This document shows, piece after piece, positions 7,065-14,080 of a stretch of DNA of 14,727 bases. Origin of the DNA: Rhodospirillaceae bacterium (GTDB lineage: Bacteria; Pseudomonadota; Alphaproteobacteria; Rhodospirillales; Magnetovibrionaceae); the NCBI GenBank assembly GCA_029883045.1, contig JAOUJU010000014.1, positions 1 to 14,727 on the forward strand. Reading direction: 5' to 3'. A model generated the notes under the pieces. The model saw only the letters and a list, made by a program, of their open reading frames with translations, was not told the DNA's origin and searched no databases. How positions within the stretch are numbered: position 1 is the stretch's first letter; each line of letters opens with the position of its first letter. The position numbers were made by a program, and so were the translations under genes.

Positions 7065-7721
7065 ATGCCGTTTTATCCGCAAGAACGGGTTGGCCTATTT
7101 ATTGATGGATCAAACCTGTATGCCGCAGCCAAGGCGCTTAATTTCGACATAGATTATAAACGCCTCCTCAAACATTTTGCCACTCGCGGCCATTTAGTTA
7201 GGGCTTTTTATTACACCGCCCTTATGGATGATGCAGAATATTCCCCTCTTCGCCCACTGGTGGATTGGCTTGATTACAACGGTTACACCATGGTTACCAA
7301 GCCCGCTAAAGAATTTACCGATGCCGCAGGCAGGCGAAAAATTAAGGGCAACATGGATATAGAGCTGGCAATCGATATGCTGGAAATGGCCGACCGCCTT
7401 GACCACATTGTCTTGTTCTCTGGTGATGGTGATTTCCGTCGCCTAGTTGAGGCCGTTCAACGCAAAGGTGTTCGTGTGGCAGTTGTAAGCACGGTCAAAT
7501 CAAACCCGCCGATGGTTGCGGATGAACTTCGCCGTCAAGCCGATACCTTTATAGATTTAAGCAAAATAAAATCTGCTATTTCACGGCCAGAAAAAGGTAG
7601 TGAAGATGAATTTGACCCGCACGAATATGATTCGACCCCCCAACCAGACAATATTGATGAAGGGCTAGCTATTAATGAGGCCGAGGAAGAAACTCCTGCT
7701 GATTTTGTTGCCGTTTCTTAA
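7065..7721 (+). CDS. NYN (LabA/DUF88) domain protein, putative ribonuclease
   Basis: NYN domains have a PIN-like fold and are known or predicted metal-dependent RNases. The 218-residue product has the expected acidic motifs: FIDGSNLY at about residues 12-19 (D14), KGNMDIELAIDML at about 91-103, and VLFSGDGDFRRLV at about 112-124. These form the usual acidic active site. The domain ends near residue 165. The remaining tail is acidic and low in complexity, probably disordered. The start is at 7065 because AAGGA lies 8 bases upstream and family members begin near this point. A longer frame from a TTG at 7020 has no ribosome site. Its stop overlaps the next gene by one base (TAATG). Substrate and cellular role are unknown. 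Confidence 0.88.
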   Translation: MPFYPQERVGLFIDGSNLYAAAKALNFDIDYKRLLKHFATRGHLVRAFYYTALMDDAEYSPLRPLVDWLDYNGYTMVTKPAKEFTDAAGRRKIKGNMDIELAIDMLEMADRLDHIVLFSGDGDFRRLVEAVQRKGVRVAVVSTVKSNPPMVADELRRQADTFIDLSKIKSAISRPEKGSEDEFDPHEYDSTPQPDNIDEGLAINEAEEETPADFVAVS

Positions 7722-8386
7722 TGGTCAAAATGGCTAAGGGCATAAAACCAAACGCCATCATGCCCAATTCAAATTGTGCTGCCTGTCCACGCCTTAATGC
7801 TTTTAGGGTGAAAAATAAATCGCAATTTCCTGAATATTTTAATGCGCCAGTCCCTTCTTTTGGACCGATTAAGGCCAAAATACTAATTGCTGGGTTGGCG
7901 CCGGGATTGCACGGGGCCAACCAAACCGGAAGACCGTTTACCGGCGACGGTGCGGGCGAGCTTCTTTATCCAACATTGCTTAAAACAGGTATGGCCCAAG
8001 GAAGCTATCTAGCCAGGGCCGATGATGGCCTTGAGCTGACAATCGCACGCATAACCAATGCGGTTCGCTGCGTTCCACCACAAAACAAGGTGACCGGGCC
8101 AGAAATAGCGGCTTGTAATGGGTTTTTATCGGCAGAAATCGCTTCGATGGATAGCCTAAGGGCAATAATAGCCCTTGGAACCGTTGCCCACGGTGCGGTT
8201 CTTAGTGCGGTTGGTCTGAAGAAAAGCGCGTTTAAGTTTGCCCATGGTGCTGTTTTTGAACTGCCAAAAGGTATATTGTTGGCTGATAGCTATCATTGTT
8301 CGCGCTATAACACCAACACCGGGCGCTTAACCACGAAAATGTTTGAAGACGTTTTTAACAATGTATTGGCACTAACAAATGGCTGA
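7721..8386 (+). CDS. Uracil-DNA glycosylase, Fe-S type (family 5 UDGb-like)
   Basis: Predicted base-excision-repair enzyme that removes uracil, and possibly other deaminated bases, from DNA. The 221-residue protein has the motif GLAPGLHGANQTGRPFTGD (about 58-76), which is characteristic of UDGb because it lacks the acidic residue after GxAPG seen in family 4. Four cysteines at 19, 22 (CAACPRL), 117 and 132 fit the [4Fe-4S] ligand pattern. The C-terminal motif is ADSYHCSRYNTNTGRLT, where relatives usually have HPS rather than HCS (C193). H192 is kept. The first ATG overlaps the NYN stop. An in-frame ATG at 7730 is an alternative start. Neither has a clear ribosome site, so translation is probably coupled. 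It overlaps the following gene by 8 bases. Confidence 0.9.
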   Translation: MVKMAKGIKPNAIMPNSNCAACPRLNAFRVKNKSQFPEYFNAPVPSFGPIKAKILIAGLAPGLHGANQTGRPFTGDGAGELLYPTLLKTGMAQGSYLARADDGLELTIARITNAVRCVPPQNKVTGPEIAACNGFLSAEIASMDSLRAIIALGTVAHGAVLSAVGLKKSAFKFAHGAVFELPKGILLADSYHCSRYNTNTGRLTTKMFEDVFNNVLALTNG

Positions 8387-8564
8387 AACCATAAATCTTG
8401 GCAAGTTTCGCAAGAAAAAAATACGCGAACAAAAGGAAAAACAGGCTGTCGAAAACCGAATTTCCCATGGGCGTAGCAAGTCAGAGAAGTCCATAGCTGA
8501 GAAAAACCGGTCCCTTGAGCAAAAAAAAATCGATGCCATGAAAATTGATAAAAAACCCGATTAA
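8379..8564 (+). CDS. DUF4169 family small basic protein
   Basis: A 61-residue, very lysine- and arginine-rich protein. The opening MAETINLGKFRKKKIREQKEK, the central NRISHGRSKSEK and the Lys/Glu-rich remainder fit DUF4169, a family of tiny alphaproteobacterial proteins with unknown function. The composition suggests one long charged helix that could bind nucleic acid, but this is only a guess from composition. The start overlaps the end of the uracil-DNA glycosylase gene by 8 bases, so it is the third member of the NYN-UDG operon. It faces the DUF4170 gene tail to tail, and no clear terminator is visible in the 66 bases between them. Confidence 0.8.
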   Translation: MAETINLGKFRKKKIREQKEKQAVENRISHGRSKSEKSIAEKNRSLEQKKIDAMKIDKKPD

Positions 8565-8630
8565 TAATTAGTATTTAATATCAATTAGATGCAGGCAATT
8601 AATAAACCAATAATTTAACTTATTTTGCGT

Positions 8631-8879
8631 TTATTTTTCGTGCTCGGGGTCTTCAAGCATACGATGAAGATGCACTAATACGTATTTCATGTGGGCATCG
8701 TCTACGCTTGCTTGTGAAGCTGTTCTCCAGGCATCTAGGGCTTGCGCATTACTGGGGAAAATTCCAACTATCTTCAGGTTTTTTGGATCAGAAAAATCAA
8801 GGGTTTGCGGATCATCAACGTGACCGCCAAAAACTAAGTGAAGTAGATGCTTTTCTGGCTGGTTGGTGCTTTTGCTCAT
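8631..8879 (-). CDS. DUF4170 family protein
   Basis: Small cytoplasmic protein of unknown function, 82 residues from the chosen start. It matches DUF4170 by HLVFGG near the N-terminus, VGIFPSNAQALDAWR in the middle, and the paired blocks ASVDDAHMKY and VLVHLHRMLEDPE at the C-terminus. The ATG at 8879 is chosen because GGAG lies about 10 bases upstream. A GTG six codons earlier (8897) would place that ribosome site inside the gene. There is no signal peptide or membrane segment. It converges with the DUF4169 gene and lies 147 bases downstream of the molybdoenzyme gene, so it may have its own promoter in that gap. Confidence 0.82.
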   Translation of the reverse strand: MSKSTNQPEKHLLHLVFGGHVDDPQTLDFSDPKNLKIVGIFPSNAQALDAWRTASQASVDDAHMKYVLVHLHRMLEDPEHEK

Positions 8880-8974
8880 AAAATTTAATCTCCACACATA
8901 ATGATTGGTTGGTATTTACGTAGGCCTTGGGGATGGTGGCGTTCAGTAACAAATTTTAATTGAGGGCCAGAGAG

Positions 8975-9040
8975 TTAACCCTAACGCTGTTGTAATTTAA
9001 AAAATAGGGGATTTGATTAAGTTAAATTAACCGTAACGCT
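8975..9040. repeat. Short direct repeat of the molybdoenzyme gene's 3' end
   Basis: TTAACCCTAACGCT at 8975-8988 and TTAACCGTAACGCT at 9027-9040 match at 13 of 14 positions, with two more shared bases after one mismatch. The second copy is the stop codon and last codons of the molybdoenzyme gene. The first lies 52 bases downstream in noncoding DNA. It may be a remnant of a small duplication or chance. Confidence 0.35.
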
Positions 9041-9761
9041 CTTCTTTCCATGGGTCAGCATTATTATTATAGCCGCGAACTTCCCAAAAACCGGGTGCAT
9101 CTTTATCCATGAACGTAATGTGCTTTATCCACTTTGCGCTTTTCCAAAAATAAAGTTTGGGAATTATCGGTCTTACTGGCCCGCCGTGCGCACGGGTTAG
9201 TGGTTTTCCGTTCCAACTGTGCGCCAACATTACATCTGTGTCGTCAAATGCGCTTAGCGGAACATTGGTGGTATAGCCATCATGAGAATAAAAAACCAAA
9301 AATGCGGCATTTGGCTTTGGTTTTACAACGTCAAGCAAATGGCTGGCACAAACGCCTTGCCATTCATTATCGTAACGCGACCATGTGGTTACGCAGTGAA
9401 TATCGTTAACTAATGTTGTTTGCGGTTGGGAATTAAATTGTTGCCAGTCCCAGTCAATCTGGTTTTCAACCAACCCTGAAACCGTAAAGCGCCATTGATC
9501 GAGCGGAATATCTGGCTGCACCCCAAGATCAAGAACCGGAAAGTCACTTGTCAGGCGCTGGCCCGGTGGCAGGCGTTTTTTGTTGGGCTCGCTTGTTTTT
9601 TCTTTGGTTTTTTCTTTGGTTTTTTCTGGGGGGTTTTCACCACTTAGCCCCCTTCCCTCGGCTGCCCATTGTTCTTTGGTGCGGATAAGTTTTTCCCTGA
9701 CACCACCAAGTATTGTGCCTTCGCTTTTTCCACTTAGTTTGCTTTCAATATCATCAGACAC
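9027..9761 (-). CDS. Sulfite-oxidase-like molybdopterin-dependent oxidoreductase
   Basis: Member of the sulfite oxidase fold family that binds molybdenum cofactor (bacterial SO-like/YuiH group). The substrate is unknown. In the 244-residue protein the motif NDIHCVTTWSRYDNEWQGV (about 119-137) supplies the molybdenum-ligating cysteine C123. AHGGPVRPIIPKLYFWKSAKW (about 191-211) and FWEVRGYNNNADPW (about 225-238) complete the cofactor-binding core. There is no Tat signal, haem domain or dimerisation domain, so it is probably cytoplasmic and works with an unseen partner. The start is a GTG at 9761 with GGTGGG upstream; no ATG is better placed. Residues 47-58 are a threefold Lys-Thr-Lys-Glu repeat in a linker ahead of the conserved domain. 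It lies 19 bases after smpB, so they are likely co-transcribed. Confidence 0.88.
   Translation of the reverse strand: MSDDIESKLSGKSEGTILGGVREKLIRTKEQWAAEGRGLSGENPPEKTKEKTKEKTSEPNKKRLPPGQRLTSDFPVLDLGVQPDIPLDQWRFTVSGLVENQIDWDWQQFNSQPQTTLVNDIHCVTTWSRYDNEWQGVCASHLLDVVKPKPNAAFLVFYSHDGYTTNVPLSAFDDTDVMLAHSWNGKPLTRAHGGPVRPIIPKLYFWKSAKWIKHITFMDKDAPGFWEVRGYNNNADPWKEERYG
9588..9626. repeat. 12-bp tandem repeat inside the molybdoenzyme gene
   Basis: The unit CTTTGGTTTTTT occurs at 9602-9613 and 9614-9625, flanked by a degenerate third copy. On the coding strand this gives the repeated residues KTKE-KTKE-KTSE. Because the period is a multiple of three, copy-number changes would keep the frame and only alter the linker length. 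Confidence 0.7.
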
Positions 9762-9780
9762 TTAGATGTAACCCACCTTT

Positions 9781-10263
9781 TTAATTTCTTTGGCTGGCGT
9801 GCAATATTCTGGCTTTATCGCGCTTCCAATCACGTTCTTTGGTCGCTTGACGTTTGTCTGATTTGTGCTTGCCCTTGGCAAGACCGATTTCTACCTTGGC
9901 CATGCCACGGGGGTTAAAATAGATACTCAACGGCACAACCGTCATTCCTTCGCGTCCAATAGCCATAAACAGCCTTGCCAGTTCACGTTTATGCATAAGC
10001 AATTTGCGTGGGCGTTTTGGTTCGTGGGAAAAATGGCTGGCTCCCTCGTATTCAGGGATATAGGAATTGAGCAGGTATAATTCACCGTCTTTTTCAGATG
10101 CGTAGGCATCGCCAATGGTGGCGTGGCCTTGGCGCAATGATTTTACCTCGCTGCCTTGCAATTGGATTCCGGCTTCGAAGGTTTGCTCAATAAAATAGTC
10201 GTGGCGTGCCTTGCGGTTGCGGGCGGCGACGTTATCTGGCTTTTTTTTCTTTTTTTGTGCCAT
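9781..10263 (-). CDS. smpB: SsrA (tmRNA)-binding protein
   Basis: Binds tmRNA and escorts it to stalled ribosomes in trans-translation. The 160-residue protein shows NRKARHDYFIEQTFEAGIQL (about 16-35), the hallmark GSEVKSLR (about 37-44), LYLLNSYIPEY (about 62-72), RPRKLLMHK (about 84-92), a long beta segment ending IYFNPRGMAKVEIGLAKGKH, and a basic C-terminal tail (KERDWKRDKARIL) that enters the ribosomal A site. AAGGGGA about 4 bases before the ATG is a good ribosome site. The gene opens with two long A-runs encoding five lysines, a spot prone to slippage in sequencing. The gap after dapA is 30 bases, which suggests a dapA-smpB-molybdoenzyme unit. No tmRNA gene is visible here. Confidence 0.97.
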   Translation of the reverse strand: MAQKKKKKPDNVAARNRKARHDYFIEQTFEAGIQLQGSEVKSLRQGHATIGDAYASEKDGELYLLNSYIPEYEGASHFSHEPKRPRKLLMHKRELARLFMAIGREGMTVVPLSIYFNPRGMAKVEIGLAKGKHKSDKRQATKERDWKRDKARILHASQRN

Positions 10264-10293
10264 GATTTCCCCTTGGTCCGAAAAAAAAGCGGA

Positions 10294-11172
10294 CTAGTTG
10301 GCTATCCCAGCTTGCCGAAGGGCGGTCTCAACTGTTTCTTTACTGCTCTCAGAAATTTCACAAAGCGGCAAACGCAGTTCTGCTGAACATATGCCAAGCA
10401 TTTCAGCGGCATACTTAACCGGGCCGGGGCTGCTTTCGCAAAACATTGCGCTATGAAGCGGCAAAAGGCGTTCTTGTATTTCGATTGCCCCGTCAACATC
10501 CCCATCTGCCCATGCCTTGTGCTGTTCGGCACAAAGGCGCGGCGCAATGTTAGACGTTACGGAAATACATCCATGACCACCGGCGGCTAAAAACGGAATG
10601 GCGGTGGCGTCCTCACCTGAAAGTTGGATAAAATCTTTACCAATTTGTGTCATGGTGTGAATTGGTCGCGCAAGATCGCTGGTTGCATCTTTTACACCAA
10701 CAATGTTTGCAAGCTTTGCCAAGCGGGACATTGTTTCCATGCTCATATCCACAACTGAACGTCCGGGGATGTTGTATATAAAAATTGGTGTCGAAACTGC
10801 ATTGTTTATTGCTTCATAATGACGAAACAACCCTTCTTGGGTAGGCTTGTTATAATATGGGGTAACCACCAACAATCCATCAGCCCCCGCCTTTTCGGCA
10901 TGGACTGCCAACTGAATGGCCTCAGCAGTTGAATTTGACCCAGCGCCAGCCATTACCACGGCACGGCCCTTTGCAACATCGATACATAGCTCGGTTACAC
11001 GTTTGTGCTCTTCATGGGTAAGTGTCGGCGATTCGCCTGTTGTACCACATGGGACAAGACCGTTTGTTCCTTCCTTAATTTGCCAATCGACAAAATCTTG
11101 GAAAGACTTTTCGTCCACCTCACCATTTTTTAATGGTGTGATTAGCGCGGTGAATGAACCCTTGAACTTCAT
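10294..11172 (-). CDS. dapA: 4-hydroxy-tetrahydrodipicolinate synthase
   Basis: Condenses pyruvate with aspartate semialdehyde, the first committed step toward diaminopimelate for peptidoglycan and toward lysine. The 292-residue TIM-barrel protein has the family signature VPCGTTGESPTL (about 40-51, T44/T45), Y107 in TPYYNKP, YNIPGRS (Y133 and R138) and the Schiff-base lysine K161 in VGVKDAT. All catalytic residues of the E. coli enzyme have counterparts. AGGAG lies 11 bases before the ATG. Just after the stop, GTCCG and CGGAC (10276-10280 and 10290-10294) form a short inverted repeat around an A-run, too small to be a convincing terminator, so smpB is likely in the same transcript. It is divergent from slt. 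Confidence 0.97.
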   Translation of the reverse strand: MKFKGSFTALITPLKNGEVDEKSFQDFVDWQIKEGTNGLVPCGTTGESPTLTHEEHKRVTELCIDVAKGRAVVMAGAGSNSTAEAIQLAVHAEKAGADGLLVVTPYYNKPTQEGLFRHYEAINNAVSTPIFIYNIPGRSVVDMSMETMSRLAKLANIVGVKDATSDLARPIHTMTQIGKDFIQLSGEDATAIPFLAAGGHGCISVTSNIAPRLCAEQHKAWADGDVDGAIEIQERLLPLHSAMFCESSPGPVKYAAEMLGICSAELRLPLCEISESSKETVETALRQAGIAN

Positions 11173-11235
11173 ATCTGCTTAAACTCCTGATAGGGTGGTA
11201 TCTATATTAATCAAACTATCGTCACTTACGCTTTT

Positions 11236-11278
11236 GGCCCCTATGGCCCCTATGGGCGGACATTACCCCCATCGGGGC
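11236..11278. repeat. GC-rich tandem repeat and imperfect hairpin between dapA and slt
   Basis: GGCCCCTAT is repeated twice in tandem (11236-11244 and 11245-11253). The second copy can fold with the following sequence: GCCCC (11246-11250) pairs with GGGGC (11274-11278) and ATGGG (11252-11256) with CCCAT (11268-11272), separated by a single mismatch and closed by an 11-base loop. It lies 64-106 bases upstream of the dapA start and before the proposed slt promoter. It could be a dapA leader element or protein-binding sites. Confidence 0.5.
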
Positions 11279-11335
11279 TAGTCGTAAAGTCTGTGGTTTT
11301 TCTTTGTTTTGGCTGGGTAATCATAGGTTAACCTG

Positions 11336-11369
11336 CATTCTTGAGAATGGGCTGACTAAAGCGTAGATT
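11336..11369 (+). promoter_or_regulatory. slt: Candidate slt promoter with overlapping dyad
   Basis: TTGAGA (11341-11346), a 17-base spacer and TAGATT (11364-11369) form a plausible sigma70-type promoter about 45 bases ahead of the slt start. A dyad CATTCT-TG-AGAATG (11336-11349) covers the -35 element, and a perfect 8-base palindrome GGTTAACC lies just upstream at 11326-11333. The dyad could be an operator; no regulator can be named. Confidence 0.4.
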
Positions 11370-11410
11370 CGCTAATATTAAGGCATAGGCGCAACCTTCC
11401 AAGGGGGAAA

Positions 11411-13477
11411 ATGTTGAACGGTTTTACCATTGGGTTTTTTAGAAAAAGCAGGTCATCAAAGATGGTTGCTAAAGCTGCGCTATTTGCAGTTTTGTTTTGC
11501 GCAACACCGCTTGTTCTAACTTGGATGGCGCCCACATCGGCATCGGCCAATGAAATAAGCAAAAGCGATGCCTCTCATGCAAAGAATATATTTAAATCAC
11601 TAGACCGCCGCAGATGGCATGATGCCAAAATCCACATGGGCAAAATAAAAGACTCTCTATTAAGTGATTTAATGATGTGGCAGTACCTAACCAGCCACGG
11701 ATCACCCGGAAAATTTGACGAAGCTATAAAGTTTCTGGGAAAACGTGGGGATTGGCCAAAGCGAAATGAAATAACAAAAAGAGCGGAAGAAACCATCCCT
11801 TCGGCCATGACCCCTGAAGAGGTTGTTTTTCATATTACAAACATGGGCGGACCAATTTCTGCGATGGGTCATGCGCGTTACGGCGAAGCATTGTTGAAAT
11901 CGGGGCACAAAGAAGCAGGAATACTTTCGCTACGCGCCATATGGGTTGAAGGTAATTTTACCCGGTCTCAGGAAAAAAATTTTTACAAAAGAAATAAAAA
12001 ATTACTTAGCAAAAAAGATCATATTGATCGCCTTGATCGTCTTATCTGGGAAAAACGTTATTACCCGGCAAAACGCCAGATATGGAAAGTTGGCGAAGAC
12101 CAAAGAAAGTTAGCCATTGCGCGTATATGGCTTATGCGCAAGGAGGGAAACGTTGACAAAGCGATTGGCGATGTGCCGTCGCATTTAAAAAATGATGATC
12201 GACTTATGTATGAACGCCTACGCTGGCGCCGCACAAAAGGAAAATTCGAAGGTGCAGTTGAAATTTTGGATAAGGCCCCGGCAAAAGTTTCACACCCTGA
12301 AAAGTGGTGGGTTGAACGTGCCTATCTTGCGCGTCTAGCGCTTCGCAAAAAGAAACCTGAAATTGCATACCGGATTTCATCAAAGCATTCACTTTTACCA
12401 GAATCTGCGGCTGAATATTCGGATGCAGAATGGATATCAGGGTGGATTGCACTCAGGTTTTTAAACCGGCCAACCGATGCCAAAAAACATTTTGAAAATA
12501 TGATAAAGGCCGTTAATTATCCGGTTTCGTTGGCACGGGGAACCTATTGGGCTGGTCGCGCAGAGGAGGCATTGGGAAACATTGATGGTGCACAAAATCA
12601 ATATAAACAGGCCGCACAATATCCAACCACTTTTTATGGTCAACTTGGCAAACTTAAAATTAGCCACCCTAAACTAAATAATAATATTTCCGAAAAGTTG
12701 CCTGATAATGGCGCATTTCTTGATCCTGAGGTGCAAATAGATTCAAGCGATGCGGCAATAATAAACACCCACCCCCTAGCTAGGGTCATACGGATATTGG
12801 GTGAATTAAACGAACAAAAAAGAATGCGCCCATTTGTTCTGGCGCTTGATAAAATGGGCAACACCGATAGCTGGCACGAAGCTATAGCTGAGATAGCCGC
12901 AGCAAATGGTCGAATGGACCTTTCTTTAAGAATAAGAAAAAAAGCACATCAAACCGGGGCGCCAATGCATACCAATGCATACCCGGCCATCAATCCACCA
13001 AAATTAAGAAAAGGAACAACCATAGAAACCCCGCTGGTGCTTGCGGTTATTAGGCAAGAAAGCGCATTTTACCCCGGCGCCAGAAGTGGTGCCGGCGCAC
13101 GGGGAATGATGCAAATAATGCCCGCAACCGCGAAAAAGGTTTCCAAATCAGTGGGGTTAAGTTTTTCCCGTGATAAATTATTGCAAGACCCAAATTACAA
13201 TATGGTTATTGGGCAGACGTATTTAGCGTCACTAATAAAAGAATTCGAAGGTTCATACATTTTAGCCATTGCCGCATATAACGCTGGGCCTAACCGGGCC
13301 AGAAAATGGATACGTGACCATGGTGATCCAAGAGACAAAAAGACAGACACAGTTGATTGGATAGAAATGATACCGTTCAATGAAACCCGCGATTACGTTC
13401 ATCGCGTCATTGGAAACCTTCATGTTTATCGACAAAAGATAGGCGGAAAGCAAGTTGCCCTAAACCGTGGCGGCTAA
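11411..13477 (+). CDS. slt: Soluble lytic murein transglycosylase
   Basis: Periplasmic enzyme that cleaves the MurNAc-GlcNAc bond of peptidoglycan with formation of 1,6-anhydroMurNAc. The 688-residue protein begins with a signal peptide: basic residues at 11-21, a hydrophobic core at about 21-39 and a likely cut after ASA at 44-46. The middle, about 50-500, is a long array of short helices with repeated Ala/Trp/Tyr pairs, as in the superhelical ring of Slt70. The catalytic SLT domain spans about 540-675, with E550 in RQESAF, GMMQIMPATA (565-574), AAYNAGP (621-627) and IPFNETRDYV (654-663). The ATG at 11411 has AAGGGGG only 3-4 bases upstream. An ATG at codon 18 (11462) would still leave a good signal peptide. 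The gene ends at a strong terminator. Confidence 0.95.
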   Translation: MLNGFTIGFFRKSRSSKMVAKAALFAVLFCATPLVLTWMAPTSASANEISKSDASHAKNIFKSLDRRRWHDAKIHMGKIKDSLLSDLMMWQYLTSHGSPGKFDEAIKFLGKRGDWPKRNEITKRAEETIPSAMTPEEVVFHITNMGGPISAMGHARYGEALLKSGHKEAGILSLRAIWVEGNFTRSQEKNFYKRNKKLLSKKDHIDRLDRLIWEKRYYPAKRQIWKVGEDQRKLAIARIWLMRKEGNVDKAIGDVPSHLKNDDRLMYERLRWRRTKGKFEGAVEILDKAPAKVSHPEKWWVERAYLARLALRKKKPEIAYRISSKHSLLPESAAEYSDAEWISGWIALRFLNRPTDAKKHFENMIKAVNYPVSLARGTYWAGRAEEALGNIDGAQNQYKQAAQYPTTFYGQLGKLKISHPKLNNNISEKLPDNGAFLDPEVQIDSSDAAIINTHPLARVIRILGELNEQKRMRPFVLALDKMGNTDSWHEAIAEIAAANGRMDLSLRIRKKAHQTGAPMHTNAYPAINPPKLRKGTTIETPLVLAVIRQESAFYPGARSGAGARGMMQIMPATAKKVSKSVGLSFSRDKLLQDPNYNMVIGQTYLASLIKEFEGSYILAIAAYNAGPNRARKWIRDHGDPRDKKTDTVDWIEMIPFNETRDYVHRVIGNLHVYRQKIGGKQVALNRGG
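12962..12981 (+). repeat. 10-bp tandem repeat inside slt
   Basis: CCAATGCATA occurs twice back to back, in the linker just before the catalytic domain (residues about 518-524). The period is not a multiple of three, so the two copies are read in different frames (PMHT then NAYP). Loss or gain of one unit would shift the frame and remove the catalytic domain. Confidence 0.7.
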
Positions 13478-13501
13478 CACCCCGGACCATAATTTAAAAT
13501 A

Positions 13502-13530
13502 AAAAACCCGGCTAAATAGACCGGGTTTTT
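13502..13530. terminator. Bidirectional intrinsic terminator between slt and bactofilin genes
   Basis: AAAAACCCGG, a 9-base loop, then CCGGGTTTTT forms a perfect 10-base-pair inverted repeat. On either strand the CCGGG stem is followed by a T-run and AT-rich sequence, so it can stop transcription of both slt (plus) and the bactofilin gene (minus), which converge here 24-25 bases from the stem on each side. Confidence 0.92.
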
Positions 13531-13555
13531 AAATTATATGAACAAAAGGTTTTAT

Positions 13556-14080
13556 CTAAACACCAGTAGCAGATTTTTTATCCGTACCAGATGGTTGCGG
13601 TGTGGTTGGCGTTGATCCCGTCAGTGGTGTTTGACCCGGACGTGGAGAGCCTGATGATTTATTGACCACAAGATTAACTCTTTCGTCAGAAATGGTGCTG
13701 GGCGCATCTGCCATACGCGTGATATGCCCTTCGATATAGGCACCCTCATCGATGGAAAGGTTTTCATGCAAAATATCGCCGATGACATGTGCTGTCTTGG
13801 CCAAATGCACAGTCTTGGCCTTTATCTGGCCATTTATGTTGCCGTGAATACGGATAGTATCGGCAAAAATTTCGCCTTTTATTTTTGCGCTGGCACCAAC
13901 AAGCAAAACATTGCTTCTGATGTCGCCAATTACTTCACCGTCAATCTGAACTTCACCTTCACTGACTATATCACCAGTAACAACAAGATCAGATGCCATG
14001 ATTGATGGTATCTTTGTCTTAACATTCTGGTCAGCGTTACTGTTGGTGATTACGTTTGATTTGTTACTCTTGGAAAACAT
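13556..14080 (-). CDS. Bactofilin family polymer-forming cytoskeletal protein
   Basis: Bactofilins self-assemble without nucleotide into filaments of right-handed beta-helices that position cell-wall enzymes. The 174-residue protein has the typical layout: a polar N-terminal arm (about 1-25), a central beta-helix domain of short repeated turns at about 28-125 opening SIMASDLVVTGDIVSEGEV and carrying GEVIGDI and HGNINGQI, then a disordered Pro/Ser/Thr/Gly-rich C-terminus. AGGA lies 4 bases before the ATG at 14080. The gene overlaps the end of the upstream M23 peptidase gene by 17 bases, so the two are translated from one mRNA. This pairing is known from several Proteobacteria in which bactofilins localise M23 endopeptidases to shape the cell; it supports a cell-shape role here. 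Confidence 0.93.
   Translation of the reverse strand: MFSKSNKSNVITNSNADQNVKTKIPSIMASDLVVTGDIVSEGEVQIDGEVIGDIRSNVLLVGASAKIKGEIFADTIRIHGNINGQIKAKTVHLAKTAHVIGDILHENLSIDEGAYIEGHITRMADAPSTISDERVNLVVNKSSGSPRPGQTPLTGSTPTTPQPSGTDKKSATGV

Noticed and set aside
11173..11410. Lysine riboswitch ahead of dapA.
   Set aside because: The gap has one GC-rich imperfect hairpin but not the multi-helix layout or conserved core expected for a lysine aptamer.
12774..12785. Perfect 12-base palindrome CCCTAGCTAGGG inside slt.
   Set aside because: It lies in well-conserved reading frame with no nearby promoter or gene boundary; a single palindrome of this size can arise by chance.
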